Shown: positions 9,107 through 17,571, counted from the stretch's first letter. The stretch: 64,000 nucleotides of DNA from an uncultured Anaeroplasmataceae bacterium (GCA_910584005.1 CAJTXR010000004.1:90914-154913), one strand, 5' to 3'. Notes: a model not told the origin generated them from the sequence alone. Numbers and translations: made by a program.

Positions 9107-10600
9107 ATGAAAAGAAATGCTGGAATCCTTTTGCATATAACCTCACTTCCTTCAAAAAATGGTGTAGGAACAATGGGAACAGAAGCATATGAATTTATTG
9201 ACTGGATGGAGAAGGCACATTTGAAAATATGGCAGGTATTGCCTCTTGTGCCAACCAATTATGGTGATTCCCCGTATCAGTCTGTATCTTCTACTGCTTT
9301 AAACTATTATTTGATTGATTTTGAGATTTTGCATAAAAAGGGATTATTAAAGAAAAAACAATATGAAAGTCGTTGTTTTGGTCATTATGAACAAAAGGTT
9401 GATTTCAGTTTGCTTTTTAAAGAGAAAGTAGAAGTTTTGAAATTGGCATTTGAGAAGTTTGATATAACTGATCCTCAATTTGTTGAATTTGAACAGCAAG
9501 GTAATTTTAGAGATTTTGCATTATTTATGACGATTAAAGCAAAGCACGAGTATAAGGCTTGGAATTTATGGCAACCAGAATATCAAAATTATTCTGTAGA
9601 ATTAGAAGAAAAAATTTTGGCAGAAGAAAAGTTTGATTATTTATTTTGGATATGGACTCAATATGAGTTCTTAGCCGAATGGGAAGAACTTCATCAATAT
9701 GCCAAAAATAAAGGGATTCAAATTATGGGAGATATGCCTTTATATGTGGCATATGATAGTGTTGAGGTTTGGAAGCATCCAGAATTATTTATTTTAACGA
9801 ATGACAAGAAACCAAAACTTGTTGCGGGATGCCCTCCAGATGCTTTTACTGCAGATGGGCAGCTATGGGGAAACCCAATTTATGATTGGGATTATATGCA
9901 AAAACAAAACTATTCATGGTGGAATGATCGGATTGCTAAAGCATTTGAATTATATGATATTCTTAGGATCGATCATTTTAGAGGCTTTAGTCAGTATTAT
10001 GCAATTCCTGCGGATCATGATAATGCGAGAAATGGAACATGGCAAGATGGGCCTAAGTTTGAGTTATTCAAAGATAAACTGGATATGAAAATTGTCGCAG
10101 AGGATCTAGGATTTATTGATGAGGGTGTAAGACAATTAATGAAGCAAACCAATTATCCAGGGATGAAAATATTAGAGTTTGCCTTTGATGGATCAAAAGA
10201 TAATGAACATAAACCATCAAATTATCAAGAAAATTGCTTAGTATATACAGGTACTCATGATAATATGCCAATTTATCAATATATATTAGATTTAGACCCA
10301 AATGCTTTAAATACATTCTTATTAGATTTACAAGAGGAATGTAAAAGTTTAAAGGTGACATATAATGATAAAAGTTATGAAGATATTACCAATACAGTTG
10401 TAGAGCTTGCTTTTGCATCTAAAGCAAATACTTGTATTATACCAATTCAGGATTTATTATGTCAGGATGGAACAACTCGTATGAATTTACCATCAACAGT
10501 TTCTACAAAGAATTGGAGTTATCGTGTTAGAAAAGAAGACATCTCTGAAAAATTAGCAGAACGTATAAAGGATTATATTGGAAGATATAATCGAGGATAA
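9107..10600 (+). CDS. malQ: 4-alpha-glucanotransferase (GH77)
   Basis: MalQ disproportionates maltodextrins in the cytoplasm, releasing glucose and longer chains for phosphorolysis. The 497-residue protein has the GH77 core: ILRIDHFRGF with nucleophile D289, VAEDLGFI with acid/base E332, and GTHDNMP with D385. The N-terminal GILLHITSLPS and GDSPYQS motifs are standard. A GTG at 9083 is in frame, but AAGGAG at 9092-9097 is correctly spaced only for the ATG at 9107. The divergent LacI-family gene and operator-like sites suggest sugar-controlled expression. Confidence 0.96.
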   Translation: MKRNAGILLHITSLPSKNGVGTMGTEAYEFIDWMEKAHLKIWQVLPLVPTNYGDSPYQSVSSTALNYYLIDFEILHKKGLLKKKQYESRCFGHYEQKVDFSLLFKEKVEVLKLAFEKFDITDPQFVEFEQQGNFRDFALFMTIKAKHEYKAWNLWQPEYQNYSVELEEKILAEEKFDYLFWIWTQYEFLAEWEELHQYAKNKGIQIMGDMPLYVAYDSVEVWKHPELFILTNDKKPKLVAGCPPDAFTADGQLWGNPIYDWDYMQKQNYSWWNDRIAKAFELYDILRIDHFRGFSQYYAIPADHDNARNGTWQDGPKFELFKDKLDMKIVAEDLGFIDEGVRQLMKQTNYPGMKILEFAFDGSKDNEHKPSNYQENCLVYTGTHDNMPIYQYILDLDPNALNTFLLDLQEECKSLKVTYNDKSYEDITNTVVELAFASKANTCIIPIQDLLCQDGTTRMNLPSTVSTKNWSYRVRKEDISEKLAERIKDYIGRYNRG

Positions 10601-10613
10601 AAGGAATTATAAT

Positions 10614-10645
10614 CCAAGTTGTATTTTAAAAACTTGGTTTATATA
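10614..10645 (+). terminator. Likely malQ terminator
   Basis: A 7-bp stem CCAAGTT (10614-10620)/AACTTGG (10631-10637) with a 10-base AT loop is followed by a T-rich tail. Confidence 0.55.
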
Positions 10646-10677
10646 TAAGGATGTTTTCTCCTTCTTTATTTTAAATA

Positions 10678-10706
10678 GGATTCTCATCAACTCTTGATGA
10701 GAATCC
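10678..10706. terminator. Strong 13-bp hairpin
   Basis: A perfect 13-bp stem (10678-10690/10694-10706) with a CTC loop, followed by a C/T-rich tail rather than a clean T-run. It may be a second terminator between malQ and the HAD gene, or the end of a small RNA. Confidence 0.55.
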
Positions 10707-10748
10707 CCCTCTTTCTTTCTTAAAAAATAAAACTTAATTTGGTGGAAT

Positions 10749-11426
10749 ATGATAGAAAAAAATATAATGTTTGACTTATATGGTACATTAATTGATATTC
10801 ATACAGATGAAGAAAGTATAAGGTTTTGGAATCGGTTGATTAAAAAAATAAAACCATCAGTGCCATATACGGCAGCAGAGCTTAAGAAAAAATATTTAAT
10901 AAAATGTAAAGATTTAGAAAAAGAAAAGGAAGAAATTAATATTCTTGATGTATTTATGGATATTTTTGATGTTGATAAGGAGAAAGCAAGAACGATAGCG
11001 GTTGAATTTAGAAGGTTGTCCACAAAATACATTCGGTTATATAAGGGCGTTCGGAAGTTATTAAAAAAAGTATCAAGAGAAGGGTATCAATTATTTATAT
11101 TATCTAATGCTCAGGAATCTTTTACTTTACCTGAATTGAAAAAATTAAAAATTGATTCATATTTTAATGGAATTGCTATTTCCTCAGATTATGGTGTGAA
11201 AAAGCCAAATAGAGAGTTTTATAAAAGAGCAATGCAGAATTTTAAGATAGAAACTGCAGTGATGATTGGAAATGATTTAGAGTGTGATATCCTTCCCGCT
11301 CAAGCGATTGGACTAAAAACAATTTTTATTGAATCTAATCTCACACCAATAAACAATGAAGTAGATAAAATAAAAGGATTTAAAAATTCAGTGCTTTATG
11401 AAAAAATCATAGAGTTGACAATATGA
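10749..11426 (+). CDS. HAD-superfamily hydrolase
   Basis: A 225-residue haloacid-dehalogenase-like hydrolase. Motif I DLYGTLID with nucleophile D9, motif II ILSNA, motif III lysine in KKPNREFY and motif IV MIGNDLECDI are all visible. The helical cap lies between motifs I and II (about residues 15-90). Most relatives are phosphatases acting on small phosphorylated metabolites, but the substrate here cannot be read from sequence. The ribosome site is weak (GGTGG). It lies between the malQ gene and the transporter operon but is bounded by hairpins on both sides. Confidence 0.85.
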   Translation: MIEKNIMFDLYGTLIDIHTDEESIRFWNRLIKKIKPSVPYTAAELKKKYLIKCKDLEKEKEEINILDVFMDIFDVDKEKARTIAVEFRRLSTKYIRLYKGVRKLLKKVSREGYQLFILSNAQESFTLPELKKLKIDSYFNGIAISSDYGVKKPNREFYKRAMQNFKIETAVMIGNDLECDILPAQAIGLKTIFIESNLTPINNEVDKIKGFKNSVLYEKIIELTI

Positions 11427-11450
11427 AAAAAGAAATTGACGAAGAAAAGT

Positions 11451-11477
11451 AAAACAAATGAGGATTTGTTTTCATTT
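11451..11477 (+). terminator. Rho-independent terminator
   Basis: A 9-bp stem AAAACAAAT (11451-11459)/ATTTGTTTT (11464-11472) with a GAGG loop, followed by CATTTTT. It separates the HAD gene from the transporter promoter. Confidence 0.75.
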
Positions 11478-11496
11478 TTGTTCGTATTTCTTTAAC

Positions 11497-11526
11497 TTGA
11501 CAATATACATGGGGGGGGGGTATAAT
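11497..11526 (+). promoter_or_regulatory. Consensus promoter of maltodextrin operon with G10 spacer
   Basis: Perfect TTGACA (11497-11502) and perfect TATAAT (11521-11526) are separated by 18 bases, of which the last ten are G. Loss of one G would give the optimal 17-base spacer. The expected start is near 11533, leaving a roughly 80-base leader before the ABC ATPase gene. Confidence 0.88.
11511..11520 (+). repeat. Poly-G tract (G10)
   Basis: Ten consecutive G in otherwise AT-rich DNA, lying exactly between the -35 and -10 of the transporter promoter. Such tracts change length by polymerase slippage. I saw no other G or C run of this length in the window. Confidence 0.9.
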
Positions 11527-11537
11527 TAACTTACCTA

Positions 11538-11568
11538 ATGAAACCGCATTCATAAGAAAATATGAATG
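11538..11568 (+). promoter_or_regulatory. CG-centred operator-like site and leader hairpin
   Basis: ATGAAACCGCATTCATA (11538-11554) shares GAAA-CGC-TT spacing with the malQ operator-like site (11 of 17 bases equal, CG centres aligned). An 8-bp hairpin CATTCATA/TATGAATG (11547-11568) overlaps it, at the 5' end of the mRNA leader. Confidence 0.4.
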
Positions 11569-11614
11569 AGAACTTTAAAAAATAGAATATAAAGTTGAAG
11601 GAGGAGAGCATCAA

Positions 11615-12724
11615 ATGAGCGAAGAAATTCAACAGCTAGATGATGCATCATATGTTTCTTTGAAGCATATTGATAAGATCTACGACAACAATGTTCAGGC
11701 AGTATTTGACTTTAACTTAGATGTAAGGAAGCATGAATTTATTGTTTTTGTAGGTCCATCTGGGTGTGGTAAATCAACCACATTACGAATGATTGCAGGC
11801 TTAGAGGAGATTACAAAAGGTGAATTGTATATTGACCATGAGCTTTGCAATGACAAAACGCCAAAGGATAGAGATATAGCAATGGTATTCCAAAGCTATG
11901 CCCTTTATCCACATATGTCTGTTTATGATAATATGGCTTTTGGTTTAAAATTGAAAAGAATGCCAAAATATGAAATTGATAAACGAGTTCATGAGGCGGC
12001 AAGAATACTTCAAATTGAAGAATACTTAGATCGTAAACCAAAGGCATTATCTGGAGGACAAAGACAGAGGGTTGCTTTAGGTAGAGCAATTGTTCGAAAT
12101 GCAAAAGTGTTTTTAATGGACGAGCCTTTATCTAATCTAGATGCAAAACTTCGTGTTCAAATGAGAAGTGAAATCATTAAATTACACGAGGCATTAGGGG
12201 CAACAACGATTTATGTAACCCACGATCAAACAGAAGCAATGACAATGGCTTCTAGAATTGTTGTTATGAAAGCTGGTAGAATTCAACAAATTGGTTCACC
12301 AATTGAAATTTACAACAATCCTGCAAATATGTTTGTCGCAGGATTCATTGGTTCACCTGCAATGAATTTTATGAAGGTTGATTTTAATTCTGAAACAGGA
12401 GTTGCAACCTGCTTGGATGGTCGTACAATTACAATTCCTAAGAAATTGTATGAAGGAAAGACTATTCCAGAAAAAGTAATTTTAGGTATTCGTCCTGAGG
12501 ATTTTATTCCAACAGACACGCTTACTAAAACTGGTTATGAAATTACAGTTAATGTTGCTGAATTATTAGGAAATGAATACTATATTCATACTGATTTCGG
12601 CAATATGGATTTAATTGTTAAATTTCCAGCCAATCGTTTGATTTCTGCAAGAGAAAAATTAAATGTAGAAATCAAATTAGAAAAAATCCATTTCTTTGAT
12701 CCAGAAACAGAAATGGTAATTTAA
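11615..12724 (+). CDS. Maltodextrin/sugar ABC transporter ATPase
   Basis: MalK/MsmX/UgpC-type ATPase that powers carbohydrate import by a CUT1 ABC transporter. In the 369-residue protein I see Walker A GPSGCGKST (47-55), the signature LSGGQ (145-149), Walker B FLMDEP (D169-E170) and the HDQTEAM switch. A C-terminal OB-fold regulatory region (about 240-369) has the usual IGIRPEDF-like motif (LGIRPEDF). GAAGGAGGAG precedes the ATG. It is the first gene after the poly-G promoter, followed at short spacing by the binding lipoproteins and permeases. Because MsmX-type ATPases can serve several systems, its range may be wider. Confidence 0.95.
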   Translation: MSEEIQQLDDASYVSLKHIDKIYDNNVQAVFDFNLDVRKHEFIVFVGPSGCGKSTTLRMIAGLEEITKGELYIDHELCNDKTPKDRDIAMVFQSYALYPHMSVYDNMAFGLKLKRMPKYEIDKRVHEAARILQIEEYLDRKPKALSGGQRQRVALGRAIVRNAKVFLMDEPLSNLDAKLRVQMRSEIIKLHEALGATTIYVTHDQTEAMTMASRIVVMKAGRIQQIGSPIEIYNNPANMFVAGFIGSPAMNFMKVDFNSETGVATCLDGRTITIPKKLYEGKTIPEKVILGIRPEDFIPTDTLTKTGYEITVNVAELLGNEYYIHTDFGNMDLIVKFPANRLISAREKLNVEIKLEKIHFFDPETEMVI

Positions 12725-12748
12725 AAAGAGAAATGAGGAAAAGAAAAA

Positions 12749-13360
12749 ATGAAAAAATTATTTGCATTACCTTTAGCTGCATTAGCAGTTTTAGGGTTGG
12801 CTTCTTGCGGGGATAAGACTCCTAAGGATCCAACAGATGATTTTGATCAAAATCAAAATCAAATTAAACCAGATATTCAAGTTTTTATTGTAGGTTCTCA
12901 CTGGAATAGTTGGACACCTGACTATGATAAGATTTCTAAAGCTGATCCTAGTTGTTTATTTACGCTTGATACAAATTCATCTGGTCTTAATACTAAGTAT
13001 ACATATACCGCAACAGTTACTCAAGAAATGATTGATGTTTGGTGTGGTTGGAAATTTGTTTCAACTTCAGGATGGAATACTCAATGGGGTATGGAAGATG
13101 TTGATTTCTCTAAGTGTAATAAAGACTTTTTAGAAAAAATTGTTGGCGATAAAAATAATGATGGAAAATTTGATGTAGAAGATAAATATGCTGGATTCCA
13201 AAAAGGTACAAGCGATAGAAGCAATATTGAAGCTACAGTACCTGGTACTTTTGTAATTGAGTATTATCCATATAATTTTACATCTGAAACTAAGACAACA
13301 GCAAATGGAGATATCTCTTATACATGTAAATTTGCAGTACAGTTTACACCTGCTGCTTAA
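12749..13360 (+). CDS. Small lipoprotein with starch-binding-like and Ca-loop features
   Basis: The 203-residue protein has a lipoprotein signal ending LASC20 and an Asn/Asp-rich linker. A beta-rich domain follows, beginning VFIVGSHWNSWTPDYD, a Trp-containing start reminiscent of starch-binding modules such as those in SusE/SusF. Residues 134-145 (DKNNDGKFDVED) fit an EF-hand/dockerin calcium loop exactly. Its signal peptide DNA is nearly identical to that of the next gene. Position inside the maltodextrin operon suggests it holds alpha-glucan at the surface. I know no named family for it, so the role is inferred. Confidence 0.7.
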   Translation: MKKLFALPLAALAVLGLASCGDKTPKDPTDDFDQNQNQIKPDIQVFIVGSHWNSWTPDYDKISKADPSCLFTLDTNSSGLNTKYTYTATVTQEMIDVWCGWKFVSTSGWNTQWGMEDVDFSKCNKDFLEKIVGDKNNDGKFDVEDKYAGFQKGTSDRSNIEATVPGTFVIEYYPYNFTSETKTTANGDISYTCKFAVQFTPAA

Positions 13361-13395
13361 TTTAAAAAATAAAAATTTGAAAGGAAAAGAAAAAA

Positions 13396-14655
13396 ATGAA
13401 AAAATTAATGGCATTACCTTTAGCTGCATTAGCAGTTTTAGGATTAGCTTCTTGTGGTGAAAAAGAAGTTGAAACAGATAAAACAAAAATCAATATTTGG
13501 GCAACAGCTGCAGAAGAAGCTGTTATTAAGGCAGTTGTAGATGAGTACAATGGTAAGCATGAAAAGAAATTCGAGTATGAATTTACTGCAATTTCTGAAG
13601 CAGACTGCGGTACTACTTTAGCAAATGACCCTACAGTAAATGGAGCTCCTGCATTATTCTTATGTGCAGATGACCATATTAGTACTTTACAATCTAAAAA
13701 CATTGTTGCAGAAATTAAAAATGAACGTAAAGAGAAAATTGTTAAGAATATGACTGAAGCTGCAGTATTAGGAGCAACTTTAGAAGATAAAATATATGGA
13801 TATCCAGTTACTGCTGATAATGGATATTTCTTATGGTATAACAAATCTAAATTAACTTCTGATGATGTTAAATCTTTAGAAACTATTTTACAAAAAGCCA
13901 AAGCTCAAGGAAAAACATTCTTAATGAATGTTGCAGATGGTTGGTATGCAAACTCATTCATTATGTCCCCTCAAGCATGTGGTGTTGAATCTTTATATTG
14001 GCAAAAAGAAGAAACAGGAAATTCATATGTTACAACATGGGATAATGAAGTTGGTGTAAAAGTTTCTGAATATATTGCTAGTTTACTTACTCCTGCTTAC
14101 GCTGATGGTACATTCATGATGGGTAGCAACGAAGTAATTCAAGCTGGTTTTGATGATGGTACAATGATTGCTGCTGTATCTGGTACTTGGATGGAACCAG
14201 GTTTAAAGAATTCTATTGGTGATGATTTAGGTGCTGTAAAACTTCCTGAATTCCATATTGATGGTAAGGCATATCAAATGTCATCTTTCAATGGTTCTAA
14301 AGTATATTGTATTAACAAAACTAGACCTGTTGCAGAACAAGTTACTGCTGCTGAATTAGCTGAATTATTAGTTTCTAAGGAAGGTCAATTAAAGAGATTT
14401 GAACTTAGATCTGCTTTACCTTGTAATAAGGATGCAATTAAAGATAAGAGATATACAGAAAAAGTAACTATTGGTGGAGCTGCTTTAGTTGAGCAAACTG
14501 CATTCTCTTGTGTTCAAGCTAAGACTGCTGAATCTAGATATTGGGATATCGGTAAAGCAATTGGTCAAGCATATGTTGACAGTTTACTTGGTGACTACAA
14601 GAACTGGACAGAATTCTTAAAAGGTAAAATGGATGTATTAAGAAAAGCTGCTTAA
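13396..14655 (+). CDS. malE: Maltodextrin-binding lipoprotein (MalE-like)
   Basis: An extracellular solute-binding protein of ABC family 1, anchored by a lipobox (LASC20). The mature part starts KINIWATAAEEAVIKAVVDEYN, the usual first strand-helix of MalE-like proteins, and continues with FLCADDHISTL, YGYPVTADNGYFLWYNK and a later MSSFNGSKVYCINK hinge strand, all standard family landmarks. The 419-residue length is normal. It sits between the accessory lipoprotein and the two permeases, 35 bases after the former. A strong intercistronic hairpin downstream may keep its mRNA level above that of the permeases. The exact ligand (maltose or longer dextrins) is inferred from context. Confidence 0.9.
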   Translation: MKKLMALPLAALAVLGLASCGEKEVETDKTKINIWATAAEEAVIKAVVDEYNGKHEKKFEYEFTAISEADCGTTLANDPTVNGAPALFLCADDHISTLQSKNIVAEIKNERKEKIVKNMTEAAVLGATLEDKIYGYPVTADNGYFLWYNKSKLTSDDVKSLETILQKAKAQGKTFLMNVADGWYANSFIMSPQACGVESLYWQKEETGNSYVTTWDNEVGVKVSEYIASLLTPAYADGTFMMGSNEVIQAGFDDGTMIAAVSGTWMEPGLKNSIGDDLGAVKLPEFHIDGKAYQMSSFNGSKVYCINKTRPVAEQVTAAELAELLVSKEGQLKRFELRSALPCNKDAIKDKRYTEKVTIGGAALVEQTAFSCVQAKTAESRYWDIGKAIGQAYVDSLLGDYKNWTEFLKGKMDVLRKAA

Positions 14656-14676
14656 TAGAAATCAAAAATTAAAAAT

Positions 14677-14704
14677 CATAAGGAGGAAACTTTTCCTCCT
14701 TATG
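14677..14704 (+). promoter_or_regulatory. Intercistronic hairpin after malE
   Basis: A 13-bp perfect inverted repeat (14677-14689/14692-14704) containing AGGAGG in its left arm and followed by CATTCATAG, not a T-run. It is more likely an mRNA-stabilising or processing element (or a leaky stop) than a strong terminator. Confidence 0.6.
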
Positions 14705-14730
14705 CATTCATAGAAAAGGAGTTGATTTCA

Positions 14731-17571
14731 ATGGAAGAAAACGAAATTTTAAGTAATCAATCGACTGAAATCACAAATGAACAGAAAAGTGTTTTCACAC
14801 AAGAAGCACATACAATAAATCCTTTTCTGTATGCGTTAATGTCTTTTTTTGGCATTATTTGGAAGGGTGTACGTTGGCTTTTAGATTTTGTGTTTTCTAT
14901 GATTGTTTCTATTGGGCTATTTTTCAAAATGGTTGGAATAGGAATATATCAATATGCTTTAAAATTCGTTGGTTTTTTCAAACGCAAGGCACACCAATTT
15001 AAATACAATGATAAAAACGGAAGACTGTCTTTTGGTATCTTTGGTTTTTCTGCTTTAGCGAATAAGCAGTATGTATTTGGTGTATTATATATTCTTTTTG
15101 AAATCGGTTATATTCTTTTATTTGCTTTATTTGGAGCTCGTTCTATAGGCATGTTGGGTTCGTTAGGAACTAGATTGCCTTATGAAGATCCTGATGCAGA
15201 TTTCTCTCAATTGGTAATGGGCGATAATTCCATTATGATTTTAATTTATGGGTTGTTATGGATTTTATCTATATTTATCTTTATCTATGTTTGGAATCGC
15301 AGTATTCAAAATGGATACTATAATTATAGAGCAAAGAATTTATTAAAATTTGAGCATTTATATAATAAAAACTTAGAGTTTGACCGTAAATTAGATGCGG
15401 AAGTTCAAGCTGCTTTTGAACAAGGAATACCTTTAAAGGAAGTAAAGAAGAACAAGCAAGCAGAAATTGAAGAGTACTTAAATCAAATTGAAGACAATAA
15501 GGAAAAAGATTACACTAGGTACTTAATCAATGAATCTTTTAAACATTCTTATCGGTATTTAAAACAGATTGAAAGAGAAAACCGTAAGTTATCACGAATT
15601 CAAAAAAATCATGATTTCATTTTAAAAAGAAGAGAGCAAAATTATGATAAACTAGTTGCTCGTCAAAATGAAAATTTAAATGGATTAAATGTTGCTGACC
15701 GTGAATTAAGAATTCAAAAAGATGAAATAAAAAGAGAGATTTATCAAAATAGAACAAAATCTTATTTGAATAATTTTGTTTTAAAACTTAAATCTAAATC
15801 TCACAAAATAGAAGAAATAGAAAAAAGATTTTTACCTTTTGTAGATCAGCAATTAACAAATAATAATGCAAAATATGGTAAAGTAAATTATTATTATAAA
15901 CATGTTGCAGAATTAGAAAGTGAAATTATTTTCTATGACAATTTTAGTAAATTTGTTTCTTTGTATCATGAAGGATTAGAAAAGTATCAAGAAAAAAATA
16001 AAGAAAATGCTCAAAGTGCAATTGATTTATTAGAACAAATGAATTCAAAACTTCAAAAAACAAGTGAAAAGTTTGATGATATTCGGGCAAGAAAATTAAC
16101 CCTAGAAAACGAACTTAAGCAAGTTAAATTGGATTACAAAGATGAAGTTTCTAAAATTAAAAATGATGCTTTACCTAATAAAGAAGAACTTTTATTAGAA
16201 GCTAAAGCAAAAATGGTAGATAGAACTACTGTGATTATGCGTAAGTTGAATGATTTACCTTCTGATAAAAATGTGAAAGCATTAGAAAAAGAAGAAATTA
16301 AGGAATCTAAACGAGCTTATGCAAGAGATAAAAAATACTTAAAAACGAATTATACAGATAAAGAATTAGGATTTGAACTTGTTGTTAATGAGCTTGTTGT
16401 TGAATACAAGTTTGATTATCATTTGGCTGTATCTTACGCAAAACAAATGTTTGTAAAAGAAAAAGGTCAAGAACGAAGAATCCGAAATGCCAATGAGGTT
16501 GCTGAAAAACTTGCAGATTGTAAAGAAAGAAAAGCAGAGTATGTCGAATCTCATCCAGACAAATATGCTGTAAAATTTCAAACCTTTGTGGAGGCTGTTA
16601 AGAGTTTATTTAATGAAAGATTTAATATTACAATCCTATTCTTCCCTATTATAGGTATTGTATTATTCTCTATTGTACCATTAATATTCTCTATCTTCAT
16701 TGCCTTTACAAATTATTCTAAGGGGCATGAGCCTCCAACACAATTATTTACTTGGATTGGTTTTGAGAACTTTAAGACTATATTTGCTCCAGCTGCTGAT
16801 TCTCAGTTTGCGGTATTACCTAAAGCATTGAGTAAAACGATTGGTTGGACTTTATTATGGGCAATTGTAGCAACTTTTTCCAATTATATTTTAGGTATCA
16901 TTGTAGCTCTAATGATTAACAAAGATGGAATTAAATTTAAAAAATTGTGGAGAACGGTATTTGTTATGACTATCGCAATCCCTCAGTTTATCTCTTTACT
17001 TTCTATCGGTACATTGTTAAAAGATTCAGGAGCAATTGGTCAATGGTATTTCAAAAACTTTGGAAGCCGATTGGGGTTCGGATCCGATGGATCGGCATCG
17101 GCCGTTATGTTGGCTAAATTTGTAATTATAATGGTAAATATTTGGGTAGGTATTCCTTATACAATTCTTTCTACTACAGGTATTTTATTAAATATACCAA
17201 AGGATTTATATGAATCTGCTAAAGTAGATGGAGCAGGAGCAGTAACTCAATTTGCTAAGATTACAATGCCTTACATTCTATTTGTTACAGGTCCTTATTT
17301 AATTACGCAGTTTATAGGAAATATTAATAACTTTAACGTTATATTCTTCTTGACTGGTGGTGGGCCTGCATTAAGCGGAGATGGATTACTAGGATTAGGA
17401 CAAACCGACTTATTAATTACCTTTATTTATAAGATTGTAACTTCAAACGCAAATCCACAGTATGGAATTGCAAGTACAATTGGTATTGTCGTATTTGTTA
17501 TTTGTTCATTCATTTCTATTGTAATGTATAGCAAGAGCGGATCAATCAAAGAGGAGGATCAATTTCAATAA
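14731..17571 (+). CDS. malF: MalF-like permease with very long N-terminal extension
   Basis: A CUT1 ABC permease of 946 residues, about three times the usual core. The last 315 residues form the MalF core: six membrane helices starting at FNITILFFPIIG (about 631) and the EAA loop around 825 (DLYESAKVDGAGAVTQF), which docks the ATPase. Before it are four hydrophobic segments (about 30-85, 112-135, 168-190) and then about 400 highly charged residues rich in Lys/Glu heptads, likely a long coiled coil. The TTG at 14722 abuts the AAAGGAG site, so the ATG at 14731 is the better start. The extension is unlike the P2 loop of E. coli MalF; its job is unknown. Confidence 0.88.
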   Translation: MEENEILSNQSTEITNEQKSVFTQEAHTINPFLYALMSFFGIIWKGVRWLLDFVFSMIVSIGLFFKMVGIGIYQYALKFVGFFKRKAHQFKYNDKNGRLSFGIFGFSALANKQYVFGVLYILFEIGYILLFALFGARSIGMLGSLGTRLPYEDPDADFSQLVMGDNSIMILIYGLLWILSIFIFIYVWNRSIQNGYYNYRAKNLLKFEHLYNKNLEFDRKLDAEVQAAFEQGIPLKEVKKNKQAEIEEYLNQIEDNKEKDYTRYLINESFKHSYRYLKQIERENRKLSRIQKNHDFILKRREQNYDKLVARQNENLNGLNVADRELRIQKDEIKREIYQNRTKSYLNNFVLKLKSKSHKIEEIEKRFLPFVDQQLTNNNAKYGKVNYYYKHVAELESEIIFYDNFSKFVSLYHEGLEKYQEKNKENAQSAIDLLEQMNSKLQKTSEKFDDIRARKLTLENELKQVKLDYKDEVSKIKNDALPNKEELLLEAKAKMVDRTTVIMRKLNDLPSDKNVKALEKEEIKESKRAYARDKKYLKTNYTDKELGFELVVNELVVEYKFDYHLAVSYAKQMFVKEKGQERRIRNANEVAEKLADCKERKAEYVESHPDKYAVKFQTFVEAVKSLFNERFNITILFFPIIGIVLFSIVPLIFSIFIAFTNYSKGHEPPTQLFTWIGFENFKTIFAPAADSQFAVLPKALSKTIGWTLLWAIVATFSNYILGIIVALMINKDGIKFKKLWRTVFVMTIAIPQFISLLSIGTLLKDSGAIGQWYFKNFGSRLGFGSDGSASAVMLAKFVIIMVNIWVGIPYTILSTTGILLNIPKDLYESAKVDGAGAVTQFAKITMPYILFVTGPYLITQFIGNINNFNVIFFLTGGGPALSGDGLLGLGQTDLLITFIYKIVTSNANPQYGIASTIGIVVFVICSFISIVMYSKSGSIKEEDQFQ

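Noticed and set aside
13362-13901. 179-codon open frame on the minus strand
   Set aside because: It lies antisense to the malE-like gene, has no ribosome site, and its Ser/Ala-rich composition is the mirror of malE codons.
14722-14730. TTG start for the MalF-like gene
   Set aside because: It abuts the AAAGGAG site with no spacing; the ATG at 14731 is correctly placed.
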